A stretch of DNA of 64,000 nt from contig CAMAVQ010000007.1 of assembly GCA_945861755.1 (NCBI GenBank), positions 1 through 64,000 of the forward strand, in the 5' to 3' direction. Made by a program: the position numbers and the translations under genes. This document shows positions 19,189 through 27,550 of the stretch, piece after piece (the first letter of the stretch is position 1; each line of letters begins with the position of its first letter). The DNA is from Gemmatimonas phototrophica (lineage in GTDB: Bacteria > Latescibacterota > UBA2968 > UBA8231). The notes under the pieces were generated by a model, which saw only the letters and a list, made by a program, of their open reading frames with translations, did no database searches and was not told where the DNA came from.

Positions 19189-20046
19189 ATGCGCATACTG
19201 GTGACTGGCGCCAATGGCTTCATCGGAAATTGGGTATGCCGGTTGTTGCTGGAGAGAAGCCATCAGGTGGTTGCCCTCTGGCATCACCGATGCGAACGGC
19301 TGGAAGCCTTTGCCGGACATCCCGGCCTGCAGATCGAGCAGGGGGATGTGCTCGACCAGGCGCGACTGGCCGCTTTGTGCGCTGAATGTCGAATCGAGGT
19401 GCTGTGCCACCTGGCCATCCAGCCTCCCCAAGAACAGGGCCAGGTAAACACCGCTGGCACCCTGTCGGTATTGCAAGCCGGGGTAGGGCGAGTGGTCTTT
19501 GTTTCCTCGATGAGTGTGTACAATTTCCTCACCCCTTGCTACCTACCGGTAGATGAGCACCATCCCCTGGAACCATTACAGGCCTATGGCGCAGAAAAGG
19601 CGCTGGCAGAGACCTACTGCCAGCGCTACCGCGGACGGCTGGAAGTCCCCATCCTGCGCCTGGCCGGGGTATACGGTCCGGGAAAAACGCAGGGTGCGGC
19701 GTATGAGTTCACCAAGGCCGCGCTGGAGGGCCTGCCGATCGAGATCTCAGTGAACCGCTCGGTGGACCTGCTTTTTGTCGGGGACGCTGCCGCCGCAGTG
19801 GTCGCCGCTGCCGAAGGCCGAGCCGGAAACGACACCTACAACATTGGCTCAGGCCAGGCCCTCGCCCTGGACGAGCTGGCCCGGCTGATCTGCCGGCAGC
19901 AACAGGCTGAAGTCCCCATACATTGCGGGCCACCGGGGAACACCTTCTATCTGGATATCAGCCGGGCCAGAGAGCGCTTCGGGTACGCGCCCCGGCCCAT
20001 CGAGGAAGGCCTGGCCGGCTTGGCAGAATGGGTGAAAAGTCGATGA
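19189..20046 (+). CDS. NAD-dependent epimerase/dehydratase
   Basis: MRILVTGANGFIGNWVCRLL Rossmann; YGAEKALAE; VPILRLAGVYGPG. Confidence 0.88.
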   Translation: MRILVTGANGFIGNWVCRLLLERSHQVVALWHHRCERLEAFAGHPGLQIEQGDVLDQARLAALCAECRIEVLCHLAIQPPQEQGQVNTAGTLSVLQAGVGRVVFVSSMSVYNFLTPCYLPVDEHHPLEPLQAYGAEKALAETYCQRYRGRLEVPILRLAGVYGPGKTQGAAYEFTKAALEGLPIEISVNRSVDLLFVGDAAAAVVAAAEGRAGNDTYNIGSGQALALDELARLICRQQQAEVPIHCGPPGNTFYLDISRARERFGYAPRPIEEGLAGLAEWVKSR

Positions 20047-21164
20047 AACCACGGCGTCTCCCGAGAGCCAAACCGCATTTCCCCGAGGAGGATGTGGCCG
20101 CGTTGCTGGCGGAGTTCGGCGGGATTTTGCGCAGTGGCCGGCTCACCCGTGGGCCTCACCTTGAGCGCTTTGAGCGGGAATTCGCCGCGCAGGTTGGGGT
20201 AGGGCATGCCGTGGGGTTGAGTTCGGGTACCGCACCCCTGGAGATTGCCCTGCGTTTCTGGCAGGTGGAGGGGAAGGAAGTAATCGTGCCCACCAACACC
20301 TTCGTGGCCTCCGCCAATGCGGTGCTGCTGGCCGGGGGCACCCCGGTGTTGGCGGACATCTCCCCGGCCTGCCTCTCCGGTTCTTACGCGCAGATCAAGG
20401 CCCGGCTCACGTCCAGGACCCGTGGGGTGATGGTGGTCCACCTGGCCGGGATCATCCCCCCCCAGATCGAGGAGATCCAGCAGTTGTGCCGGGAGCGGGG
20501 TCTGTTCCTGTTGGAAGACGCCGCCCATGCCCACGGAGCCTCCTGGCGCAACCGGCCAGCCGGCAGCCTGGGGGATGCCGCTGGCTTCTCCTTCTTCCCG
20601 ACCAAGGTGATCACCTGCGGCGAGGGGGGGATGTTGACCACCGACGATCCTGGGTTGGCCGACTTTGCCCGCAGTTACCGCTGCCACGGGCTCGATGACC
20701 AGACTGGGGAGTTAGTGCGGCTGGGCAACAATTACCGCCTGCCCGAGCTGAGCGCTGCTCTGGGGGTGAAGCAGTTGGCCCGCCTGGGGGAGTTTGTCGC
20801 GGAGCGCAGCCGCCTGGCAACGCGTTATCTGGAGCAGTTGGCCGGGATACCCGGCCTGGGGCTGTTCCCGCCCTTGCCAGACCAGGTCCACAGCTACTAC
20901 AAGTTCCCGGTGTTGCTCCCCCCCGGCAGCAACCGCCAGCAAGTGGCGCAGTGCTTACAGGAGGAGTTTGGGGTGGAGACCGGCAGTGCGTACTGGCCGC
21001 CCTGCCATCATCACCCCCTATACCGCGATCATTTCCCTTCCGCGCTTTTCCCCGTGGCGGAGGAAATCCTGCCCGGCATCCTCAGCCTGCCCCTGTTTAT
21101 CGGCCTGGAGCAAGCGGATATCGACTGGGTCTGCAGCGCTTTGGCCCTGGTCCTGGCCCGCTGA
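20043..21164 (+). CDS. DegT/DnrJ/EryC1/StrS family sugar aminotransferase
   Basis: VGLSSGTAPLEIALRFW, IVPTNTFVASANAVLLAGGTPVLADI, LLEDAAHAHGASW, GFSFFPTKVITCGEGGML. Confidence 0.92.
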   Translation: MKPRRLPRAKPHFPEEDVAALLAEFGGILRSGRLTRGPHLERFEREFAAQVGVGHAVGLSSGTAPLEIALRFWQVEGKEVIVPTNTFVASANAVLLAGGTPVLADISPACLSGSYAQIKARLTSRTRGVMVVHLAGIIPPQIEEIQQLCRERGLFLLEDAAHAHGASWRNRPAGSLGDAAGFSFFPTKVITCGEGGMLTTDDPGLADFARSYRCHGLDDQTGELVRLGNNYRLPELSAALGVKQLARLGEFVAERSRLATRYLEQLAGIPGLGLFPPLPDQVHSYYKFPVLLPPGSNRQQVAQCLQEEFGVETGSAYWPPCHHHPLYRDHFPSALFPVAEEILPGILSLPLFIGLEQADIDWVCSALALVLAR

Positions 21165-21193
21165 GAGCACTGATTTATTTTGTTTTCATCTCA

Positions 21194-21213
21194 AAGTAAG
21201 TTATTGTTTACTT
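21194..21213. promoter_or_regulatory. Candidate TetR operator: AAGTAA-N8-TTACTT inverted repeat
   Basis: AAGTAAGTTATTGTTTACTT, AT-rich palindrome directly 5' of TetR start. Confidence 0.4.
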
Positions 21214-21236
21214 ATATCGCGATTAGAGGGCAGATC

Positions 21237-21782
21237 TTGCGACCGAGCAGGAAGGAAGAGATCATCGCGGCGACCATCCAGCTGGTTGCCCACAAAGGGG
21301 TACAAGCGGCCACCATCCGGCAGATCACCACCGAGGCCGGGGTCACCGAGGCGGCGCTCTATCGCCATTTTTCCAGCAAGGACGACCTGTGCCAGCAGGT
21401 CTATGAGCGCATCGTGGCCGAAATGGCCGCAGCCAAGGAGGAGTTGGCCGCCGGCCCCTTGCCCCTGCGCGACAAGTTGCGCGAGTGGGTGCGGCTTTCC
21501 TACGAGTACTTCGACCGCTACCCCGAGGCCTTCACCTATGTCCTGCTGACTGCGCACAGTTTTGCCGAAGACGGAGTTTCGACCAGCCAGGGGTTTTCGC
21601 TGATGCGTCTGTTTAAAAAGGAAAAGCTTGCCAACACCACGCCGGAGATGGCCCTGTGCTTGTTCAGCGGCGTGCTGCTGAACGTGCCCAGGATGATCAA
21701 CGAGGGCCGGCTCAAGGGGCCGGCGTCGCAGTACACTGACCAAGTCACCCAGGCGGTATGGCGCATCTTCGGGATGGCATGA
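21237..21782 (+). CDS. TetR/AcrR family transcriptional regulator (probable TTG start)
   Basis: RPSRKEEIIAATIQLVAHKGVQAATIRQITTEAGVTEAALYRHFSSKDDL. Confidence 0.9.
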   Translation: MRPSRKEEIIAATIQLVAHKGVQAATIRQITTEAGVTEAALYRHFSSKDDLCQQVYERIVAEMAAAKEELAAGPLPLRDKLREWVRLSYEYFDRYPEAFTYVLLTAHSFAEDGVSTSQGFSLMRLFKKEKLANTTPEMALCLFSGVLLNVPRMINEGRLKGPASQYTDQVTQAVWRIFGMA

Positions 21783-22411
21783 AAAACGACAGGATACTGG
21801 TACTGGCCCCCCACACGGACGACGGCGAATTCGGCTGCGGCGGCACCATCAGCCGCTTCATCGCCGAAGGGCGTGAGGTGTACTATGCCGCCTTTTCCAC
21901 TGCCCGGGAGTCCGTGCCGCCCGAGTTCCCCCCTGACATCCTGGAACAGGAGGTGAAGGCCGGCACCGCCTCGCTGGGCATCCCGCCGGCCAACCTGGTG
22001 GTCTACCAATACGCGGTGCGCCACCTGCCCGACGTGCGCCAGGAGATCCTGGAGGAGTTGGTGCGGCTGAAAAAGGAGATCGATCCGGGCACGGTGTTCC
22101 TGCCCAGCAGCAAGGACCTACACCAGGATCACCAGACCATCTACATGGAAGGCCTGCGGGCGTTCAAGATGGTCACCGTGCTGGGTTACGAACTGCCCTG
22201 GAACAACCTGAGTTTTGACTACCGCCACTTTGTGGTGCTGGACCGCAGCCACGTCCAGGCTAAGATCACCGCCCTGCAGTGCTACCGCTCGCAGCAGCAC
22301 CGGCCCTATGCCCAGGAGGATTTCCTCTGGGGCTGGGCGCGCAGCCGGGGCGGCCAGATCTCGGTGGAATTCGCCGAGGCCTTCGACGTGTTGCGCTGGG
22401 TGTTGCGGTGA
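21779..22411 (+). CDS. PIG-L family deacetylase
   Basis: RILVLAPHTDDGEFGCGGTISRFIAEGREVYYAAFSTAR; HQDHQTIYMEGLRAFK. Confidence 0.92.
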   Translation: MKNDRILVLAPHTDDGEFGCGGTISRFIAEGREVYYAAFSTARESVPPEFPPDILEQEVKAGTASLGIPPANLVVYQYAVRHLPDVRQEILEELVRLKKEIDPGTVFLPSSKDLHQDHQTIYMEGLRAFKMVTVLGYELPWNNLSFDYRHFVVLDRSHVQAKITALQCYRSQQHRPYAQEDFLWGWARSRGGQISVEFAEAFDVLRWVLR

Positions 22412-23100
22412 GCAAGGTATTGGCCGCCCACCAGCCCAATTACCTGCCCTGGGCCGGCCTCTTCTTCAAACTGGGCCAGGCCGATGTCTGGGTGATCGCC
22501 GACGACGTGCAGTACACCAGCCAGGGGCTGGTCAACCGCAACCGCATCCGCACCCCTGCCGGCTGGCAATGGCTGAGTGTCCCGGTGCTGAGCCGGGGTC
22601 GGGGGCCGCAGCGCATCAACGAGGTGGAAACCGATCCGGCCAGCACTTGGCGGCGCAAACACTGGAAAGCCCTGCAGTGCAACTACCGCCGTGCGCCCTA
22701 TTTTGCATTGCATGCCCCTTTTCTGGAAGCAGTCTACAGTCGGGAATGGCCGCGCCTGCTCGACCTCAACCTCGAACTCTGTTTCTACATGATGCGCCAG
22801 TTCGGCATCACCCTCGAACTTAGGCGCAGCTCGCAACAGGAACTGCGCCAGGAGCGCACCGCCAGGCTGGTGGACATGACCCTGGCCTGCGGCTGTGACG
22901 TGTACCTGGCTGGCGGCGGTGCCTCGCGGGAATACCTGGAGGAAGAGGCGTTCAGCTGCGCCGGGGTCGAGTGCCGTTTCAGCGATTTTGCGCATCCGGT
23001 ATACCCACAATGCTGGCCAGGATTCGAACCCAACATGACCGCGCTGGATCTCCTCCTCAACTGCGGTCCCGACAGCCGGAGGGTGTTGCTTGGGCACTAG
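22408..23100 (+). CDS. WbqC family protein
   Basis: AAHQPNYLPWAGLFFKLGQADVWVIADDVQYTSQGLVNRNRI. Confidence 0.92.
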   Translation: MSKVLAAHQPNYLPWAGLFFKLGQADVWVIADDVQYTSQGLVNRNRIRTPAGWQWLSVPVLSRGRGPQRINEVETDPASTWRRKHWKALQCNYRRAPYFALHAPFLEAVYSREWPRLLDLNLELCFYMMRQFGITLELRRSSQQELRQERTARLVDMTLACGCDVYLAGGGASREYLEEEAFSCAGVECRFSDFAHPVYPQCWPGFEPNMTALDLLLNCGPDSRRVLLGH

Positions 23101-24232
23101 CGTGTGTCTGCTAACCAACGTCCACCACCCTCTGGACCAGCGCATCTTCTACAAACAGGCCCTCAGCCTAGCGCAGGCCGGCCACCGCGTGGTGGTGATC
23201 GGGCCGGGACCAGCAGAGCTGGCGGGCTGTCGCGACGGGGTGGAGATTCGCACCGTGCCCCAACCCCGCTCGGCCTGGGGCCGGTTCTGCAACCTGGGGC
23301 GGGTATTGTGGGCTAGCTGGGGAGTGCGGGCGCATGTCTATCACTTCCATGACCCCGAGCTGCTGCCCGTGGGCCTGTTCCTGCGCCTGTTGGGAAAACA
23401 GGTGTGCTACGACGTGCATGAGTACTTCCCCCAGGTAGCCTTGGTGCGGGCCTGGGTGCCCCGATGGCTGCGTCGGCCCTTGGCGGCGCTGGTGGATCGG
23501 GCGGAGCGCCTCAGCGCCCGCTGGCTGAGTGGGGTGGTGGGGGTGGTGGAGGAGCAGGGGGATCGGTTCAGGCACCGGCCTTTTGCCGCCGTCAAGAACT
23601 ACCCGCGTCTGGAGTGGTTCCCCATAGCCAATGGCCAACCGCGCACCGGCCCCGAGCTGATCCACGTTGGGTCGCTCTCGGAGGACCGAGGGGCGTTGTT
23701 GCTGCTGGAGATCATGCGCCTGTTGCGGCAGACCCACCCGCAGGTGCGGCTCCTCACCCTGGGTCCATTTCATACCGCACACCTCGAAAGCAGGTTCCGG
23801 GACCAGATGCGGGCTTACGGTCTGGAGGGCCGGGTGGAGTGCCGGACCACCACCGTCCCCTACCAGGAGCTGGGCACCCTCATCCGCACCAGCCGCATTG
23901 GCCTGATCCCAGGCCAGGCATCACCGAAAAACTTGACCCCTTTTGTGCCCACCAAGTTGTTCGAGTACCTGGCCTGCGGGCTGCCCGTAGTCGCCAGCGC
24001 CCTGCCCTCCATCCAGGGTTTCTACGCCGTTGCCAATTGGGGGATTTTGGTGGACCCGGCCGACGCGGCAGCCCACGCCCACGCCATTGCCTATCTGTTG
24101 GACCATCCAGAGGAAGCCAGGGCCAAAGGGGCGCAGGGGCGGAAGGCCGTGGAAACGCACTACAATTGGGCGCAGGAGGAGCAGAAGCTCCTGGCTTTCT
24201 ACGCGAATCTGGAAGGGACGAGGCAATGTTAG
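23090..24232 (+). CDS. Glycosyltransferase (GT4-like)
   Basis: HPLDQRIFYKQALSLAQAGHRVVVIGPG; PFVPTKLFEYLACGLPVVASALP. Confidence 0.88.
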   Translation: MGTSVCLLTNVHHPLDQRIFYKQALSLAQAGHRVVVIGPGPAELAGCRDGVEIRTVPQPRSAWGRFCNLGRVLWASWGVRAHVYHFHDPELLPVGLFLRLLGKQVCYDVHEYFPQVALVRAWVPRWLRRPLAALVDRAERLSARWLSGVVGVVEEQGDRFRHRPFAAVKNYPRLEWFPIANGQPRTGPELIHVGSLSEDRGALLLLEIMRLLRQTHPQVRLLTLGPFHTAHLESRFRDQMRAYGLEGRVECRTTTVPYQELGTLIRTSRIGLIPGQASPKNLTPFVPTKLFEYLACGLPVVASALPSIQGFYAVANWGILVDPADAAAHAHAIAYLLDHPEEARAKGAQGRKAVETHYNWAQEEQKLLAFYANLEGTRQC

Positions 24233-25029
24233 GCCTATTGTTGGTCTTGTTGGCGACCGGGCAGGTCTGGGCCGGGGCGTGGAGCCAGGCAAAGGGGCAT
24301 TACTACGCCAAGAGTTCGGGGATTTTCTATCGCGCCGACAAGGTTTTTGACGAGATGGGTAAACGCCGGGCTCTGGGTATGGACCACGACCGCTTCGAAT
24401 CCGCCCAAGGGTTTGTTTATCTAGAATACGGCCTGAGAGACCGCCTGACCCTGTTAACCCAGATCAGCGGCGGGCAACTGAAGGCCGAAAATGACCTACT
24501 GCGGAAGGAAACGGCCGGCATCGGCGATCTGGAACTAGGTTTCAAATACCAATTGGTGGACCAACCGGTGGTGGTGTCGCCATCGCTGAGCATCAAACTG
24601 CCCACTGGCTACCACAAGGCCTATGATCCCCCTTTGGGGACCGGTAATACAGATTTGGAGGTGCGGCTCTTGCTGGGACGTTCGCTTTTCCCCCTGCCCC
24701 TCTACCTGGGTGCGGACGCGGGGTACCGCCGGCGGGGAGGACAGTTCTCGGATCAGCTCTCCTACGGGTTCGAGGCGGGCGGTTCCCATGGCCGGGTATT
24801 CGCCAAGGTCTATGTAGAGGGGAAGCAGACCCTCAGCGGCAACCAGGAGAGCAGCGGGGAGGTCGGGTCTATTCAGGTTTCGGAAGGGGATTTCGCCAAG
24901 GCCGGGGTAAACCTGGCCCTGAACCTGGCCGGATCCGTATGGGTGGACTTGTTGGTCGAGGGGATTTTCACCGGAGACAATATCGGCGCCGGCCGCTCGT
25001 GGGGGCTGGGCTTTGCTTACCGCTACTGA
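24226..25029 (+). CDS. Secreted/outer-membrane beta-barrel-like protein
   Basis: N-terminal signal peptide MLGLLLVLLATGQVWAGAW, alternating amphipathic strands, terminal aromatic FAYRY*. Confidence 0.6.
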   Translation: MLGLLLVLLATGQVWAGAWSQAKGHYYAKSSGIFYRADKVFDEMGKRRALGMDHDRFESAQGFVYLEYGLRDRLTLLTQISGGQLKAENDLLRKETAGIGDLELGFKYQLVDQPVVVSPSLSIKLPTGYHKAYDPPLGTGNTDLEVRLLLGRSLFPLPLYLGADAGYRRRGGQFSDQLSYGFEAGGSHGRVFAKVYVEGKQTLSGNQESSGEVGSIQVSEGDFAKAGVNLALNLAGSVWVDLLVEGIFTGDNIGAGRSWGLGFAYRY

Positions 25030-25044
25030 ACGAGGAGTGGAAAG

Positions 25045-26172
25045 ATGAAACGACGCCGTTTTCTGCAGGCCGGCAGCATGGTGGCCATCTCGGCCATCGT
25101 CCCAGCCCTGGGGTGTGACCGCAACGAGGTGCAGGTCACCGCCATGCCCACCGCCCCCGACATGGACCTGCCCCTGGACACCCCGGCGGCGCAGCTGCCG
25201 CTGCCGCCGATCACCCCCAATGACCGCTTCTACCTGCAATCGATCAACGGCAAGGACTATGATCCCCGGGTCAACAGCGGGGGTTGGCAGTTGGCGGTGG
25301 ACGGACTGGTGGACCGGCCACTGAAGGGCCTCACCTACGCCGAGATTATCGCCATGCCCCTCCAGCGGCAGACCCTCACTCTCCAGTGTATCGGCAATTG
25401 GATCGGCGGTCCCCTGGTGGGGAACGCCGAGTGGGGGGGAACCCCTTTTGCCAACCTGCTGGACCAGGCCGGGGTGAAAGCGGAGGCGCTGCAAGTGAAG
25501 TTCTACAGCATCGACGGGTACACCACCTCCATTCCTCTGGAGCGAGCCCGGCGCGCCGAGGTGCTGCTGGTCTGGGAGATGAACGGCGAGGTACTGCCCT
25601 CCAAACACGGCTACCCGGTCCGGTTGATCAACCCGGGCCACTACGGCCAAAAGATGCCCAAGTGGATCACCCGCATCGAACTGATCGACGACGAGTACAA
25701 GGGATACTGGGAGAGCAAACCAGAGAACAAACCCTACAAATGGTCAGACGAGGCCCAGGCCACGGTGAATTCGCGCATCGACGCCCCCCTGTCCCTGTGG
25801 GACGATGTCCAGGACCCGGCCAATGGCGGGGTGGCGAAGACCTACCAGACCCTCAGGGGAAAGACCGGCGATGCCTTCGTCATCCATGGAGTTGCCATGG
25901 CCGGCGAGCAGCCGGTGGCGCGGGTCGAGGTGAGCGCCGATGGCGGGGTGACCTGGGAGGAAGCCCATATCACCACCCAATCCCTGCCCAATATCTGGGT
26001 GACCTGGGGCTACGAGTGGCACCTGCCCGCCACGGGCCGTTATGAACTCATCGCCCGGGCCACGGACAGCGAAGGGAGCACCCAGCCCCAGGAGGACAAA
26101 GGCGTGGACCTGTACGACGGGCGCACCGGCTGGCATCACGTACCGGTGGACGTGGTGCGTGTAGAGGGCTAA
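25045..26172 (+). CDS. Molybdopterin-dependent oxidoreductase, sulfite oxidase-like, Tat substrate with possible lipobox
   Basis: MKRRRFLQAGSMVAISAIVPALGC (Tat RRxFL plus LGC); LTLQCIGNWIGGPLVGNAEWGGTPF; GYPVRLINPGHYGQKMPKWITRIEL. Confidence 0.88.
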   Translation: MKRRRFLQAGSMVAISAIVPALGCDRNEVQVTAMPTAPDMDLPLDTPAAQLPLPPITPNDRFYLQSINGKDYDPRVNSGGWQLAVDGLVDRPLKGLTYAEIIAMPLQRQTLTLQCIGNWIGGPLVGNAEWGGTPFANLLDQAGVKAEALQVKFYSIDGYTTSIPLERARRAEVLLVWEMNGEVLPSKHGYPVRLINPGHYGQKMPKWITRIELIDDEYKGYWESKPENKPYKWSDEAQATVNSRIDAPLSLWDDVQDPANGGVAKTYQTLRGKTGDAFVIHGVAMAGEQPVARVEVSADGGVTWEEAHITTQSLPNIWVTWGYEWHLPATGRYELIARATDSEGSTQPQEDKGVDLYDGRTGWHHVPVDVVRVEG

Positions 26173-26194
26173 GGGAAGGGCTGTTCAGGTCATA

Positions 26195-26410
26195 ATGGAT
26201 ACCCTCCTCATCGCCAGTGGCTTCTCCCGTCAGCGACTGGAAGAGTTCTTCGGGGAAGTTGCCGAGATGAGTAGGACACTCCACCCTCTGGCTCCGGCCT
26301 ATGAGAACGACCTTCCCATCTACCTTTGCCGATCACCTAGGCAGGCCCTGAAGGACCGCTGGCCGGCGCTCAAGAACTACGACTACCTAAGCCCCGCAAC
26401 AGACAGGTGA
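26195..26410 (+). CDS. Short hypothetical ORF, possibly a C-terminal fragment of a larger protein
   Basis: 71 aa MDTLLIASGFSRQRLEEFFGEVAEMSRTLHPLAPAYENDLPIYLCRSPRQALKDRWPALKNYDY. Confidence 0.35.
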   Translation: MDTLLIASGFSRQRLEEFFGEVAEMSRTLHPLAPAYENDLPIYLCRSPRQALKDRWPALKNYDYLSPATDR

Positions 26411-26495
26411 GCAGGGGCATTGGGCAGGGGACGGGCAGATGACGAACAAGGAAACCGTTGAAGCAGCAATTCCACTTGAGCGAAGGAGGTATTGG

Positions 26496-27134
26496 ATGAA
26501 ACGCTGCAGTTGTCAGATGGTGATTGCCGGCGTGCTGGGCGCGCTGGTCGGCGTCGGGCGCGCCGAACCCCCCAGGACCGTTGAGGCTTTTGCCCAGCAC
26601 GGGGTAATCGTCGATCCGCGGACTTTCTTCACCGCCGCCATCCCGGGCGCCAGTGAGGCGGGCAGCGGGCAGCCGGGCAGCCGGGCCCTGGTCACCGAGG
26701 AGGGGGTCTATGCCTTCATCGAAACGCCGGAGAACGAGCAGCAGCTAAGCCGGACTGTGCCCGGCACCGTGGTCCGTATCGCCGGGAAGTTGCTGAAGGA
26801 GGGAGCGTTGGTCTACATCGACACCCTGGAACTGCGGACCACCGTGCCGCTGATCGATTTCGCGCGCTTTCGCAAGGATGCGGGCGAGGTGGTGACACTC
26901 AAGGGGGTGAACAAGTGCCAGTGCGGTCTGGAGGTGGGCGGCATGCCGCGTTCGTGTGTGCTGGGGCACCTGCACCATCTGGAAGCGGCGGACGGCGGGA
27001 TCTATCACTACCTGCGGTACACTCGGGGCGAGCAGCTCTTTCTGGGCCAGGGCTTTCACTTTCAGCCCGTGGTGGTGCAGGCGCGGCGTCTACCGGGCAA
27101 TTACCTGCTGGTGCAGGAGGTGCAGGTGGAGTAG
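26496..27134 (+). CDS. Hypothetical secreted protein
   Basis: Signal-like MKRCSCQMVIAGVLGALVGVGRA, coherent composition to stop at 27134. Confidence 0.55.
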   Translation: MKRCSCQMVIAGVLGALVGVGRAEPPRTVEAFAQHGVIVDPRTFFTAAIPGASEAGSGQPGSRALVTEEGVYAFIETPENEQQLSRTVPGTVVRIAGKLLKEGALVYIDTLELRTTVPLIDFARFRKDAGEVVTLKGVNKCQCGLEVGGMPRSCVLGHLHHLEAADGGIYHYLRYTRGEQLFLGQGFHFQPVVVQARRLPGNYLLVQEVQVE

Positions 27135-27135
27135 G

Positions 27136-27410
27136 GACGAGGCACTAGCAGGGTCGTTGGTCCTGTTGGGGCTGTTTACCCAGCCGTCGGCGCTGGTGCT
27201 GCTCATCAACATTTCCGTGGCCATCCTCACAACCAAGATCCCCATTCTGCTGGGACCCGGGTTCTGGCTGTTCATTTTGCCCAAACTTGTACGCTATGGA
27301 CTCTGGAGTATGGCCCCCGAAGCGCGGACGGACTTCTGCATGTGGCCTGGGTGTCTGTTTCTCATGATCGTGGAGGCAGGACCTCTCTCCGGCGACGCCA
27401 AAGCCCTTCG
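27136..27410 (+). pseudogene. C-terminal remnant of a DoxX family membrane protein
   Basis: Within ORF 26956..27492: LVLLGLFTQPSALVLLINISVAILTTKIPILLGPGFWLFILPKLVRYGLWSMAPEARTDFCMWPGCLFLMIVEAGPLS; no N-terminal half present. Confidence 0.75.
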
Positions 27411-27446
27411 ACGAAGAACGCAGCTCGATGACGCCCGGCGTAACCT

Positions 27447-27545
27447 TTATTTGAACTGCCCTTCGGGCTTGCCCTGGCGCACCATCTCCTGACAATAGGC
27501 GTAGAGGGCGTCGTAGATGACCTCCTGGGTGTGGGCGACCTCTCG
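27447..27545 (-). pseudogene. Short orphan C-terminal coding tail (...VAHTQEVIYDALYAYCQEMVRQGKPEGQFK*)
   Basis: Open reading frame in a different frame from the MFS gene and abutting its stop; no start codon of its own. Confidence 0.3.
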
Positions 27546-27550
27546 TCGTC

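Noticed and set aside
23030-23046. GGATTCGAACCC, resembling the T-loop of a tRNA on the minus strand
   Set aside because: Lies inside the WbqC coding frame (CWPGFEPNMTAL) and no cloverleaf or anticodon arm could be found around it.
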